From NCBI RefSeq assembly GCF_900187365.1, contig NZ_FYDG01000011.1:1-64000 (forward strand): a stretch of 64,000 nt of DNA, read 5' to 3'. The stretch is from Rhodoblastus acidophilus (GTDB taxonomy: Bacteria > Pseudomonadota > Alphaproteobacteria > Rhizobiales > Beijerinckiaceae). The notes under the pieces were generated by a model. That model was given only the letters and a program-made list of their open reading frames with translations, made no database searches and was not told the DNA's origin. Position numbers and translations under genes: made by a program. The number at the start of each line of letters is the position of its first letter. The first letter of the stretch is position 1. This document shows, piece by piece, positions 34,936 to 44,009 of this stretch.

Positions 34936-35943
34936 ATGCCCAACAAATTGATCTCACTGGCTGAAGCGGGCCGCCGCTTCAGCTGGGACGGCATGTGCTA
35001 CGCCAGCGGCGCCGCGCTGCCGGTCGGCTCCGACGCGCTGGTGTTCGGCCGCGAACTGCTGCGCCAGAAACGCAAGGATCTGCACGCCATTTTCCATTGC
35101 TGCGGCCAGCAGCTCAATCTGCTGGCGGCGGCCGGCGCGGCGACCAAGGCGGAATGCGGCTTCGCCGCGCTGGAAGTGGTCGGCTTCGCCAATGGCCTGC
35201 GCCGTGCGGTCGAAAGCGGGCGTCTGGCGCTGGAGGATTATTCCAACCTCGCCATGGCCCTGCGCCTGCTCGGCGGCGCGCTGAACTGGCCGTTCGTGCC
35301 GGCGACGGTGAACATCGGCTCCGACTTGCAGGACCGCAGCGCCTTCGCCCCCGACGCCTATCCGTCGCGAGAGAAAATTCCCGCCATCACCGATCCGTTC
35401 AGCGGCAAGGAGATCGGCGCCTTCAGCCCGCTCAAGCCCGATGTCGCCGCCATTCACGTCACGCTTGCCGACGCCAATGGCAACGCCATCCTGCTCGGCA
35501 CGGAATGGAGCCGCTTCGAGCTTTCGCGCGCGGCGAAGCGGGTGGTGGTGATCGCCGACGCCATCGTCGATCCCGGCTGCATCCGGCAATATCCCAATCT
35601 CGTCCGCATCCCCGAACTCCTTGTCGAGGCCGTGGTTTACTGGCCCTTCGCCGCGTGGCCGCATTCCTCGCCGGGCATGTACGACATGGACGAGGAACAC
35701 ATGTTCTTCATGAACAAGGCGCTGGCCAGCGAGCAGGGAACGGCGGACTACATTCGCGATTTCGTCGAGAGCTATTCGGACCTCGACAGCTATCTCGACA
35801 TGATCGGCCGCGACAAAATCGCGCATCTGTCCGACAGCGTCTCCAGCTTCCTGCTCGACCCCTATCGCCGTTGGATACTGCCCGCCGACGAGGTCGCGCG
35901 CCTGACGGCGCCGGACGCCGGATCGAAGGAGATCGCGGCATGA
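34936..35943 (+). CDS. CoA-transferase subunit A (GctA/CatI family)
   Basis: A 335-residue protein of CoA-transferase family I, alpha type (glutaconate CoA-transferase A-like). Markers are the N-terminal helix NKLISLAEAGRRFSWDGMCY and the central VAAIHVTLADANGNAILLG strand-turn, with YDMDEEHMFFMNKAL near the C-terminus. It would pair with the protein encoded immediately downstream (ATGA overlap) to activate an imported carboxylate with CoA from a donor acyl-CoA. GctAB homologues can also be ring-opening hydrolases (IpdAB), but the beta subunit here keeps the catalytic glutamate. It lies 12 bases after the ATPase gene. Confidence 0.85.
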   Translation: MPNKLISLAEAGRRFSWDGMCYASGAALPVGSDALVFGRELLRQKRKDLHAIFHCCGQQLNLLAAAGAATKAECGFAALEVVGFANGLRRAVESGRLALEDYSNLAMALRLLGGALNWPFVPATVNIGSDLQDRSAFAPDAYPSREKIPAITDPFSGKEIGAFSPLKPDVAAIHVTLADANGNAILLGTEWSRFELSRAAKRVVVIADAIVDPGCIRQYPNLVRIPELLVEAVVYWPFAAWPHSSPGMYDMDEEHMFFMNKALASEQGTADYIRDFVESYSDLDSYLDMIGRDKIAHLSDSVSSFLLDPYRRWILPADEVARLTAPDAGSKEIAA

Positions 35944-36734
35944 GCGCGGCGCTCGATTACACGCGTCAGGAGATGATGGCCATCGCCACGGGACGCGAGA
36001 TCCGCGATGGCGAACTGGCGATTTTCGGCGTGGGCCTGTCCATGCTGGCGGGGTTCTTCGCCCAGGCCAATCACGCGCCCAACCTGCGCAGCATGACCGA
36101 AGGCGGGGTTTACGGCGCGACGCCGGTCGGCGGCCTGCCCTGGGGCATCGAATGCAACCGCCTCGCCGCCAACGCCACCAGTTTCACTTCGGCGCTGGAC
36201 GCGCTGGGCTTTCTGGTGGCCTCGGGCCGCTGCGACGTCGGCGTGATCGGCGCGGCGCAGGTGGACAAGTTCGGCAATGTCAACACGACAGGAATCTGGG
36301 ACGGCGACATCGGCCCGCATTACCGGCCGCCGAAGACGCGACTGCCCGGCGCCGGCGGGGCCAATGACATCGCCTGCGGCGCCGGCCGCTTCATCGTGAT
36401 GGCCAGCCACGAGCGCAAACGCTTCACCAACAAGGTCGATTACATCAGTTCGCCCGGCTATCTCGACGGCGGCGACTCGCGTGCGCGAAAAGGGTTCGTC
36501 GGCGGCGGCCCCTCGGCGATCGTCACCACGCTCGGAATCCTCCGGCCGGAGCCGGGAACGCGCGAATTCGTGCTCGACGGCTGGTTCGCCTTTTCCAGCG
36601 TCGATGAAATCAAGGCCCACACCGGCTGGGACTTGCGGGTCGCGCCGGATGCGCGCGAAATTCCCGAGCCGACCGCCACGGAGCTGGCGAATTTGCGCCG
36701 GGTCGATGAGACCGGCGCCTTGCGCAAGAAATAA
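35940..36734 (+). CDS. CoA-transferase subunit B (GctB family), catalytic
   Basis: A 264-residue beta subunit. E54 in LRSMTEGGVYGATP falls exactly where GctB carries its catalytic glutamate (thioester intermediate), so true CoA-transfer activity is expected. Further family features are GAAQVDKFGNVNTT and LPGAGGANDIACGA. Its ATG overlaps the alpha-subunit stop. Together the pair would form a heteromer acting in the cytoplasm on the importer's ligand. Confidence 0.85.
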   Translation: MSAALDYTRQEMMAIATGREIRDGELAIFGVGLSMLAGFFAQANHAPNLRSMTEGGVYGATPVGGLPWGIECNRLAANATSFTSALDALGFLVASGRCDVGVIGAAQVDKFGNVNTTGIWDGDIGPHYRPPKTRLPGAGGANDIACGAGRFIVMASHERKRFTNKVDYISSPGYLDGGDSRARKGFVGGGPSAIVTTLGILRPEPGTREFVLDGWFAFSSVDEIKAHTGWDLRVAPDAREIPEPTATELANLRRVDETGALRKK

Positions 36735-36769
36735 ACCTCCGCAAAATTGATCCGAACCTGGAGACAGCC

Positions 36770-37555
36770 ATGACTGAGGCTCCCTTGTTGCTGCGCGCCG
36801 ACGATTCCGGCGTGGTCACCCTCACGTTGAACCGCCCGCAGGCGCGCAACGGCCTGTCGCTCGGTCTGTTGCAGGCGTTGCGCGACGCGCTGGCGCAGAT
36901 CGACGCCGACCCCGCCGCGCGCGTCGTCATCATCGCCGGGGCCGGCCCGGCCTTTTGCGCCGGGCACGATCTCAAGGAATTGCGCGCGAAGAATTACGAC
37001 CCCGCCTATGTCGACGCTCTCTTCGCCTTATGCGCAGATGTGATGCAGGCCATCATCCATCTGTCCAAGCCGGTGATCGCGCGGGTGCATGGCGTCGCCA
37101 CGGCTGCGGGCGCGCAACTGGTCGCCAGCGCCGATCTGGCGTTCGCCGCCGAGGACGCCCGCTTCGCCACGCCGGGCGTCAATATCGGCCTGTTCTGCTC
37201 GACGCCGATGGTGGCGCTGTCGCGCAATGTCGGCAAGAAACAGGCGATGGAGATGCTGCTGTCCGGCGATCTGATCGACGCGCCGACCGCGCTGCGGTTC
37301 GGCCTGATCAATGCGGTGGTTCCGGCGGCGGAGCTGGAGGCGCAGGCTCTGGCGTTCGCGCGGAAAATCGCGTCGAAATCGCCGCTGACGCTGGCCATTG
37401 GCAAGAAGGCGTTTTACGCGCAGGCGGAGCTGCCGCTGGCCGAGGCCTACGCCTATACGCGCGAGGTGATGGCGCAGAACCTCAAGGCGCAGGACGCGCG
37501 CGAGGGCATCGGCGCCTTCCTCGACAAGCGCGTCCCGGTCTGGACCGGGACGTAA
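36770..37555 (+). CDS. Enoyl-CoA hydratase/isomerase (crotonase) family
   Basis: A 261-residue crotonase-fold enzyme with the oxyanion-hole segments GAGPAFCAGHDLKEL (about 58-72) and HGVATAAGAQLVASADLAFA (about 105-124). It may hydrate or eliminate across the double bond of an acyl-CoA formed by the CoA-transferase. Of the usual catalytic glutamates, the position following the second oxyanion loop reads STPMVALSRNVG, so classic hydratase chemistry is not guaranteed. It is the last gene of the operon and converges with cysA 15 bases away. Confidence 0.87.
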   Translation: MTEAPLLLRADDSGVVTLTLNRPQARNGLSLGLLQALRDALAQIDADPAARVVIIAGAGPAFCAGHDLKELRAKNYDPAYVDALFALCADVMQAIIHLSKPVIARVHGVATAAGAQLVASADLAFAAEDARFATPGVNIGLFCSTPMVALSRNVGKKQAMEMLLSGDLIDAPTALRFGLINAVVPAAELEAQALAFARKIASKSPLTLAIGKKAFYAQAELPLAEAYAYTREVMAQNLKAQDAREGIGAFLDKRVPVWTGT

Positions 37556-37570
37556 GCGTCCGGCCGCGCG

Positions 37571-38593
37571 TCAGATGACAAAGTCGGGGACGTATTCCTG
37601 CGCGTTGCGCAGGGCGAACCAGACTTTGTCGCCGCGTTTCAGGTTGAGGTCGCGGAAGGTCGGCGCGCTGACCTCGACATCGACATGGGTCTTGTCCTCG
37701 GTTTCCAGCTCGATCTTCACCACGGCGCCGCCGAAGCCGATATGCGTCACCACGCCGGGCCGGGCGCTCGCGCCCGCCGCGTTGGGATCCCGGGCGATGG
37801 CGATGTCATGCGGGCGCACCAGCGCCTCGCCGGGCTCGTCGCCGCGCGTGCGGCCGTGGAACAGGTTGTAATTGCCTAAAAATTTGAACACGAAGGGGCT
37901 GGCGGGCTTTTCATAGACCTCCTGCGGCGGGGCGTATTGCTCGATCCGCCCGGCGTTCATCACCGCGACGCGGTCGGACACTTCCAGCGCTTCCTCCTGG
38001 TCGTGGGTGACGAAAATGGTAGTGACGTGGATCGTGTCGTGCAGGCGGCGCAGCCAGCGGCGGAGTTCCCTGCGCACCGTCGCGTCGAGCGCGCCAAAAG
38101 GCTCGTCGAGCAGCAGCACGCGCGGTTCGACCGCCAGCGCGCGGGCCAGCGCCACGCGCTGGCGCTGGCCGCCCGAAAGCTGCGAGGGATAGCGCTGGCT
38201 GAGATTGCCAAGCTGGATCAGGTCGAGCAGCGATTGCGTCTTTTCGCGGATCTGCGCCTCGCTCGGGCGCTCGCGGCGCGGCTTGGCGCGCAGGCCGAAG
38301 GCGATGTTCTCGAACACGTTCATGTGCTTGAACAAGGCGTAGTGCTGGAAGACGAAGCCGATCCGCCGCTTGCCGAGATCGACGTTGGAGACGTCGACAT
38401 CGTCGAACAGCACCGGGCCGGAGCCTTCGTCCGCCTGCTCGATGCCCGCGATCACCCGCAACAGCGTGGTCTTGCCGGAGCCGGACGGCCCGAGCAGCGC
38501 CACCAGCTCGCCGGAATTGATCTTGAGGTCGATGTCGCGCAGAATCCTTTCGCCGCCATAACTCTTGGAAATGTTGCGGATTTCAATGGTCAT
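37571..38593 (-). CDS. cysA: Sulfate/thiosulfate import ATP-binding protein CysA
   Basis: A 340-residue ATPase with Walker [10 protein letters not shown], signature LSGGQRQR, Walker B LLLDEPF and a C-terminal TOBE-like regulatory domain (about 260-340) typical of CysA. It powers sulfate uptake through CysT/CysW. ATG 38593 overlaps the cysW stop (ATGA). It is last in the operon sbp-cysT-cysW-cysA, a standard order in alphaproteobacteria. Confidence 0.93.
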   Translation of the reverse strand: MTIEIRNISKSYGGERILRDIDLKINSGELVALLGPSGSGKTTLLRVIAGIEQADEGSGPVLFDDVDVSNVDLGKRRIGFVFQHYALFKHMNVFENIAFGLRAKPRRERPSEAQIREKTQSLLDLIQLGNLSQRYPSQLSGGQRQRVALARALAVEPRVLLLDEPFGALDATVRRELRRWLRRLHDTIHVTTIFVTHDQEEALEVSDRVAVMNAGRIEQYAPPQEVYEKPASPFVFKFLGNYNLFHGRTRGDEPGEALVRPHDIAIARDPNAAGASARPGVVTHIGFGGAVVKIELETEDKTHVDVEVSAPTFRDLNLKRGDKVWFALRNAQEYVPDFVI

Positions 38594-39612
38594 TGCTTTC
38601 CCTCGGCGGTGGCGTGATCGCGCGCCGTCTTCCATTCGATCGCGGTCTTGGCGACCAGCGTGAAGACGGCGAGCAGCGTCAGCACGGAGGCGACGGTGAA
38701 CGCCGCCTGGTTGTTATATTCGTTCCAGAGTTTTTCGATGCGCAGCGGCATGGTGTCGTTCACGTCGATATGGCCGGAGACCACCGACACCGCGCCGAAT
38801 TCGCCAAACGCGCGCGCCGTGCACAGGATCACGCCGTAGAGCAGCGCCCATTTCACATTGGGCGCAGTGATCTTCCAAAACGTGCGCCAGCCCGAGGCGC
38901 CGAGCGACAGCGCCGCCAACTCCTCGTCGGTCCCCTGCGATTCCATCAGCGGCGTCAGCGACCGCGCCACGAACGGGAAGGTGACGAAGATGCTCGCCAT
39001 CACGATCGCCAGCGGCGTGAAGATCACGCCGGTGAAATCGCGCTCGAAGTCGAGCGGAAAGCCGGCGTCGAACCCGACCCAGCGCAGCGAGAACGGGTCG
39101 GGCCAGGACAGATGGGTGGCCCAGTCGCCGAACACGCCGTTGCGGCCGAGCAACAGCACGAAGACCAGGCCGGCGACGACGGGTGAAACGGAAAACGGCA
39201 GGTCGATCAGCGAGACCAGCAGCGCGCGCCCGCGAAAGCGGAATTTCGTGGTCGCCCAGGCCGCCGCGAGGCCGAACACGATGTTGAGCGGCACGACCAC
39301 CGCCGCCACGGCCAGCGTCAGGCGGATGGCGCTCCAGGTGCGCTCGCTCTGCACGGCGGCTTCCGCCAGCTTGCGTTGCTGAATGACGCCGAGCGTCGCG
39401 CCTTCGGGCGGCGACGGCGGCCAGAACACCGCGAGATAGCCGTCAAGTCCCTTGGCGAAGGCCTGCGCGAACACGTTGACCAGCGGCGCGAGGATGAAGA
39501 TCGACAGAAAGCCGATCGTCAGCGCGATCAGCAGGGCGCGAACGCGCGGGTTGCCGTTGGCGGCGCGGCGATTGAGGGTGGCGGATGTGGATGCGAGGGG
39601 CGCTCCGGCCAT
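38590..39612 (-). CDS. cysW: Sulfate ABC transporter permease CysW
   Basis: A 340-residue inner-membrane permease with about six hydrophobic segments. It carries the permease EAA-type loop ([23 protein letters not shown]) that contacts CysA. A roughly 60-residue N-terminal stretch contains an unusually long periplasmic loop after the first membrane segment. It forms the channel with CysT. It overlaps cysA by 4 bases and follows cysT by 17. Confidence 0.92.
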   Translation of the reverse strand: MAGAPLASTSATLNRRAANGNPRVRALLIALTIGFLSIFILAPLVNVFAQAFAKGLDGYLAVFWPPSPPEGATLGVIQQRKLAEAAVQSERTWSAIRLTLAVAAVVVPLNIVFGLAAAWATTKFRFRGRALLVSLIDLPFSVSPVVAGLVFVLLLGRNGVFGDWATHLSWPDPFSLRWVGFDAGFPLDFERDFTGVIFTPLAIVMASIFVTFPFVARSLTPLMESQGTDEELAALSLGASGWRTFWKITAPNVKWALLYGVILCTARAFGEFGAVSVVSGHIDVNDTMPLRIEKLWNEYNNQAAFTVASVLTLLAVFTLVAKTAIEWKTARDHATAEGKQ

Positions 39613-39629
39613 GGGTGGGGACTCCGCGA

Positions 39630-40532
39630 TCAGGCCTGCCGCTCGTGGCGGCGGGAGAAGGATTCGAGGCCGTTGATGACCAGAAGGACCAGCAGGGAGA
39701 TGGTCAACAGCGCCACGCCGATCGCCGCGGCCTGCGCATATTGGAAATCGTCGAGCCGCGTCACGATCTGCAGCGGCGCGATCTGCGACCTGCCGGGAAT
39801 ATTGGCGGCGATGAAAATCACCGAGCCATACTCGCCCACCGCGCGGGCGAAGGCCAGCGCGACGCCCGACACCCAGGCCGGCAGGATTTCGGGGAAGATC
39901 ACGCGGCGGAAAATGGTGGCGGAATCGGCGCCGAGGCTGCGCGCGGCGGTTTCAAATTCGGGGTCCCACTCCAGCAGAACCGGCTGCACCGTGCGCACCA
40001 CGAACGGCAGGCCGACGAAGATCAGCACGACCACGATGCCGCCGGTCTGGCCGGTATAGGGAAAGGTCAAAAAGTCCAGCGCGTCGGCGGGCAGCGGCGC
40101 GCCCAGCCCGAGCGTGTGCGCCAGCGCATTGATCCCTGCCGTGATATGGCCGCCGACGCCGCCAAGCCAGCCGTCCTTCAAGAACAGATTGGCGAAGGTC
40201 AGGCCGGCGACCGCCGTGGGCAGCGCGAAGGGAAAGTCGATGATGGCGTCGAACAGGCGGCGGAACGGAAAATCGTAACGCACCAGCGTCCAGGCCACGA
40301 TCAGGCCGAAAACGGCGTTGACGAGCGCGGCTATGGTCGAGGCGGCGAAGGTCAGGCGCAGCGACGCCGTGACCACGGGGTCGGTGAGCACGCGATACAG
40401 CTCCGGCCCGCTCATCTGCCCCGCCTTGAGCGCCAGAGCAGCCAGCGGCAACAGCACCAGCGCCGAAAGATAAAACAAGGTGTAGCCGAGCGTGAGCGGC
40501 AAGCCCGGTATGACGCGGTGATGTCGTGACAT
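39630..40532 (-). CDS. cysT: Sulfate ABC transporter permease CysT
   Basis: A 300-residue inner-membrane permease. It starts MSRHHRVIPGLPLTLGYTLFYLSALVLLPL, typical of CysT/CysU, and has the coupling loop ETAARSLGADSATIFRRVIFPEILP. It pairs with CysW. It is the second gene of the sulfate operon, 60 bases after the binding-protein gene. Confidence 0.92.
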   Translation of the reverse strand: MSRHHRVIPGLPLTLGYTLFYLSALVLLPLAALALKAGQMSGPELYRVLTDPVVTASLRLTFAASTIAALVNAVFGLIVAWTLVRYDFPFRRLFDAIIDFPFALPTAVAGLTFANLFLKDGWLGGVGGHITAGINALAHTLGLGAPLPADALDFLTFPYTGQTGGIVVVLIFVGLPFVVRTVQPVLLEWDPEFETAARSLGADSATIFRRVIFPEILPAWVSGVALAFARAVGEYGSVIFIAANIPGRSQIAPLQIVTRLDDFQYAQAAAIGVALLTISLLVLLVINGLESFSRRHERQA

Positions 40533-40592
40533 GAGCCTTCCTGCAAGCCGTGGGAGGGCGCGCCGGGCGGCGCGTCCTCTCGAAGCGTCGAA

Positions 40593-41678
40593 TCAGTTCG
40601 TCGGCTTGTAGAACTGGTCGAACACGCCACCATCGGCGAAGAAGGTGGTCTGGGCCTTGGCCCAGCCGCCATAGGTTTCGTCGATGGTGAAGAAGGGGAT
40701 CTTCGGCAGTTCGGCGCTGTATTTGTTGAGGGCGGCGACGTCGCGCGGGCGATAGTGCAACTGGCCGATCACGTCCTGCGCTTCCGGCGTGTAGAGATAG
40801 TTCAGATAGGCCTCGGCCGCCTTGCGCGTGCCGCGCTGGTCCACGACCTTGTCGACCACGGCGACCGGCGGTTCCGTGAGGATCGAGGTCGAGGGATAGA
40901 CGATATCGAACTTGTCCGCGCCGAACTCGTCCTTGGCGAGCCAGAGTTCGTTTTCCCAGTTCAGCAGCACGTCGCCGATCTGCTTTTGCGCGAAGGTCAC
41001 GGTGGAGCCGCGCGCGCCGGCGTCGAGCACGGGCACATGCTTGTTGAAGATTTCCGCGACCTTTTTCCGCGCCTCCTCATCGTTGTAGATCGGGAAGTCC
41101 TTGGCGGAATCGGCGGCGGACTTGGCCTCGGCCTGGCCGGCGGCGGTGGAGAAATCGTGGGTCTTGGCCTTTGCGAAGGCGCCCCACAGCGACAGGAACG
41201 ACCAGCGCGCGCCGCCGGACGTTTTCGGATTGGCGGTGATCACCTGCACGTCGCTGCGCAGCAGGTCGTTCCAGTCCTTGATGCCCTTCGGATTGCCCTT
41301 GCGCACCAGGAAGGCGATGGTCGAGGTGTAGGGCGAGGCGTGGTTGGGGAACTTGTTCTGCCAGCCGGAATTGATCAGCCCGGCCTTTTCGATGGCGGTG
41401 ATGTCCCAGCCGAGCGCCAGCGTGACGACATCGGCGTTAAGGCCGTCAATGACCGAGCGCGCCTGCTTGCCCGAGCCGCCGTTCGACAGCTCCACTTTCA
41501 CGGTGTCGCCGGTCTGGGCTTTCCATTTGGCGGCGAAAGACTGGCCGATGGCGGCGTAAAGCTCGCGGGTCGGGTCGTAGGAGACATTGAGTAGGCGGAT
41601 ATCCGCCGCCAGGGCGAGGCCGGCGGAAGCGATCACGCCCAGGGCGGCGCCGGCGAGAGGAATGAAGCGCGAGGACAT
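40593..41678 (-). CDS. sbp: Periplasmic sulfate-binding protein
   Basis: A 361-residue binding protein with a Sec signal peptide (hydrophobic core GAALGVIASAGLALA, cleavage likely after residue 24). The mature start IRLLNVSYDPTRELY is the hallmark of the Sbp/CysP family, and GGSGKQARSVIDGL is the anion-binding segment. It is the first gene of the operon and delivers sulfate or thiosulfate to CysT/W/A. A sulfur-island motif at 41723-41751 lies 45 bases upstream of the start. Confidence 0.94.
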   Translation of the reverse strand: MSSRFIPLAGAALGVIASAGLALAADIRLLNVSYDPTRELYAAIGQSFAAKWKAQTGDTVKVELSNGGSGKQARSVIDGLNADVVTLALGWDITAIEKAGLINSGWQNKFPNHASPYTSTIAFLVRKGNPKGIKDWNDLLRSDVQVITANPKTSGGARWSFLSLWGAFAKAKTHDFSTAAGQAEAKSAADSAKDFPIYNDEEARKKVAEIFNKHVPVLDAGARGSTVTFAQKQIGDVLLNWENELWLAKDEFGADKFDIVYPSTSILTEPPVAVVDKVVDQRGTRKAAEAYLNYLYTPEAQDVIGQLHYRPRDVAALNKYSAELPKIPFFTIDETYGGWAKAQTTFFADGGVFDQFYKPTN

Positions 41679-41722
41679 GGCGGTTCCTTGTCGTTGAAGA
41701 GGATTCGGCTCCTCGCAAAGAA

Positions 41723-41751
41723 CATTATTTTATCTATAAAACTTGTCAACT
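41723..41751 (-). promoter_or_regulatory. Sulfur-island motif / promoter before the sulfate operon
   Basis: On the minus strand this reads TAGTTGACAAGTTTTATAGA (used here as the motif consensus) followed by TAAAAT. TTGACA is a perfect -35-like element. The same TTGA...ATAGA arrangement with identical spacing occurs before cysK (45270) and at 48359. It lies in an AT-rich island within GC-rich DNA, 45 bases before sbp. Confidence 0.65.
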
Positions 41752-41933
41752 AAGTGTTTGCGTCCGGGGACATGAAATTCCGCGCCATCCCGGCGCCGGC
41801 GCGATCACATCGCTCACGGTTTGGAAGGGGCATTGGGGACGCCGCCGACCTCCGCACGCGTCGCGCGGCTCTGTGCGGTTCGGCTCAGGCGGAGGGGGAC
41901 CGGCGGCCTCGACCGGGCCGCCGGGAAAAATGT

Positions 41934-43832
41934 CTATCGGCGCGTCAGCCCGTGCAGGACGTCCACGAGCAGATCGACATCCTCGCAGGTGTTGTAGAAG
42001 GCGAGCGAGGGCCGCACGGTCGCTTCCAGCCCGAACCGGCGCAGAATCGGCTGGGCGCAATGATGGCCCGAGCGCACCGCGATGCCCTCCGCGTCGAGCG
42101 CCTTGCCGACCTCTTGCGTGTCCTTGCCGTCGAGCACGAAGGACAGCACGCTGGCCTTCTCCCGCGCCGTGCCGACCATATGCAGGCCGGGAACCGCCAG
42201 CATTTTCGCGGTCGCATATTCCAGCAGGCCGTGTTCGTAGGCGGCGATATTGGGCCGGCCGAGTTGCTCGACATAGTCGAGCGCGGCGCCCAGGCCCACG
42301 GCGTCGGCGATATTGCCGGTGCCGGCCTCGAAACGGTCCGGCGGCGGGTTGAACAGCGTGCGCTCGAACGTGACGTCGGCGATCATGTTGCCGCCGCCCT
42401 GCCACGGCGGCGTCTTTTCCAGCACGGCGCTGCGGCCATAGACCGCGCCGATGCCGGTGGGGCCGAAAACCTTGTGGCCGGAGAAGACGAAGAAGTCGCA
42501 GTCGATCGCCTGCACGTCCACCGGCATGTGCGACACGCTTTGCGCGCCGTCGACCAGCACGCAGACGCCGTGCTTGTGGGCGAGGGCGGTCATTTCCGCC
42601 ACCGGCGTCACCGTGCCCAGCGCGTTGGAGACCTGGGTGAAGGCCGCGATCCGGGTTTTCGGCCCCAGCAGCTTTTCAAAGGCCGCGAGGTCGATCTGGC
42701 CGTCGTCGTCCACCGGCGCGACCCGCAGTTTCGCGCCGGTCTGGGCGCAAAGCTGCTGCCAGGGCACGATATTGGCGTGGTGCTCCAAATGGGTGACGAG
42801 GATTTCGTCGCCCTCCTTGACGTTTTCGCGCCCCCAGCTTTGGGCGACGAAATTGATTCCCTCGGTGGCGCCGCGCACGAAGACGATGTCGCGCGCCGAG
42901 GGGGCGTTGAGGAAGCGCCGGGTTTTTTCGCGGGCGGCTTCGTAGGCGTCGGTGGCGCGCGCCGCCAGCGCGTGGGCGGCGCGGTGGATGTTGGAGTTCT
43001 CGTGCTTGTAGAACTCCGAGATGCGTTCGATCACGGCGAGGGGTTTTTGCGTGGTCGCGGCGTTGTCGAGCCACACCAGCCGCTTGCCGTGAACGCGCTC
43101 CTGAAGGATCGGGAAGTCGCGCTTGATCGTCTCGGGATCGAGCGGAAAGCCGACCGCGCTCCGCGTCGGCGCGGCCAGCGGGCGAAGATCGAGTTCCAGG
43201 AACGAATAGCTGGCCTTGGGCGCGACGCTTTCGGAGGCGACGCTTTCCGGCGAGCCGCCGGAGGCCGGAGCGGCGGGAACGCTCGCGGGTGGGTTCGTTT
43301 CAGGGGCGGGGGCCGCCGGCGCGGGCGTCGCGGCCGCAGGGGCTTGGGCGAACGCGGTTTCCGCCAGGAAATAAGGCGCGGCCGTCTCGGGATTTTGCGC
43401 GCGATGCGCTTCCGGGATCAGCTGCGCGCTCTCGCCGACCGGAACCGGCGCGCCCAGGGCGCCGAACGAGGCGCCTGGCAGCGGCGGTTCGCCATAGCCG
43501 GCGGGCGCGGAGGACAGGCTCGGCGCGTGCGGCAGGGTCAGGTTTGGCGTCGGCGCGATGGATGGAATCGTCGAGGGCGGCAGATCCGGCGGCCCCACTA
43601 AAGGATTGGCCGGCGTGAACGGCGCGACGACGGTCATGAAATTGGGCGCCGGAATCATCAGCGGGCTGGGCGGCGCCACGGGAACGCCGGGCTCGTCGCT
43701 GGCGGGATTCGGCGTCGCCTGGAACAAGGCGTTGGCCATGCGGGCGATCAGCGCCGGATCGGGAAAGGCTTGGGACGGAGAGTCCGGCGCTTCGCCAGAC
43801 GGAACTTCAGACGCGGAAAGGCCGAGCGGCAT
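41934..43832 (-). CDS. Family 2A encapsulin cargo: cysteine desulfurase with long disordered N-terminus
   Basis: A 632-residue protein in two parts. Residues 1 to about 220 are rich in Pro, Ala and Ser with scattered short hydrophobic motifs (ALFQATPN, AAPYFLAE, SYSFLELD) and look disordered; such extensions load desulfurase cargo into family 2A encapsulins. The rest is a SufS-like class V aminotransferase: PLP-binding Lys454 in FSGHKVFGP and active-site persulfide Cys592 in RSGHHCAQP. It removes sulfur from cysteine to give alanine and a persulfide. The gene follows the encapsulin shell gene on the same strand with a palindromic repeat between them. ATG 43832 avoids an upstream start inside the repeat. 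Within a shell it may support sulfur storage. Confidence 0.92.
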   Translation of the reverse strand: MPLGLSASEVPSGEAPDSPSQAFPDPALIARMANALFQATPNPASDEPGVPVAPPSPLMIPAPNFMTVVAPFTPANPLVGPPDLPPSTIPSIAPTPNLTLPHAPSLSSAPAGYGEPPLPGASFGALGAPVPVGESAQLIPEAHRAQNPETAAPYFLAETAFAQAPAAATPAPAAPAPETNPPASVPAAPASGGSPESVASESVAPKASYSFLELDLRPLAAPTRSAVGFPLDPETIKRDFPILQERVHGKRLVWLDNAATTQKPLAVIERISEFYKHENSNIHRAAHALAARATDAYEAAREKTRRFLNAPSARDIVFVRGATEGINFVAQSWGRENVKEGDEILVTHLEHHANIVPWQQLCAQTGAKLRVAPVDDDGQIDLAAFEKLLGPKTRIAAFTQVSNALGTVTPVAEMTALAHKHGVCVLVDGAQSVSHMPVDVQAIDCDFFVFSGHKVFGPTGIGAVYGRSAVLEKTPPWQGGGNMIADVTFERTLFNPPPDRFEAGTGNIADAVGLGAALDYVEQLGRPNIAAYEHGLLEYATAKMLAVPGLHMVGTAREKASVLSFVLDGKDTQEVGKALDAEGIAVRSGHHCAQPILRRFGLEATVRPSLAFYNTCEDVDLLVDVLHGLTRR

Positions 43833-43850
43833 GATCTTGTCCTGCAACCA

Positions 43851-43957
43851 TCTAGAGCATGATCCCAAAAAGTGGACACCGGTTTTTGGAAAAGATCATG
43901 CGAAAACAAAGACTCTGGAACATGATGTGTTTCCGTGGAAACGCATCGTGTTCTAGG
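43851..43957. repeat. Interspersed palindromic mosaic repeat between shell and cargo genes
   Basis: This 107-base element begins CTAGAGCATGATCCCAAAAA and ends CGCATCGTGTTCTAG. Arms AGAGCATGATC/GATCATGC and AACATGATGTGTTTCC/GGAAACGCATCGTG can form two stem-loops. Similar elements (CTAGAGCATGATC...AAAGATCATGC) are widespread between genes in Rhizobiales. Here it lies inside the encapsulin-desulfurase operon, where it could reduce read-through or stabilise the upstream mRNA and so set shell-to-cargo ratio. Confidence 0.75.
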
Positions 43958-44009
43958 GGAGAGCGGCGGCGCGTCGGGACGCGCGCCGCCGCCGCGATCG
44001 GTTGAACGG

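Noticed and set aside
35940-36734. IpdAB-type ring-opening hydrolase instead of CoA-transferase
   Set aside because: Glu54 is in the catalytic position of GctB and there are no steroid catabolism genes nearby, so CoA-transferase is preferred.
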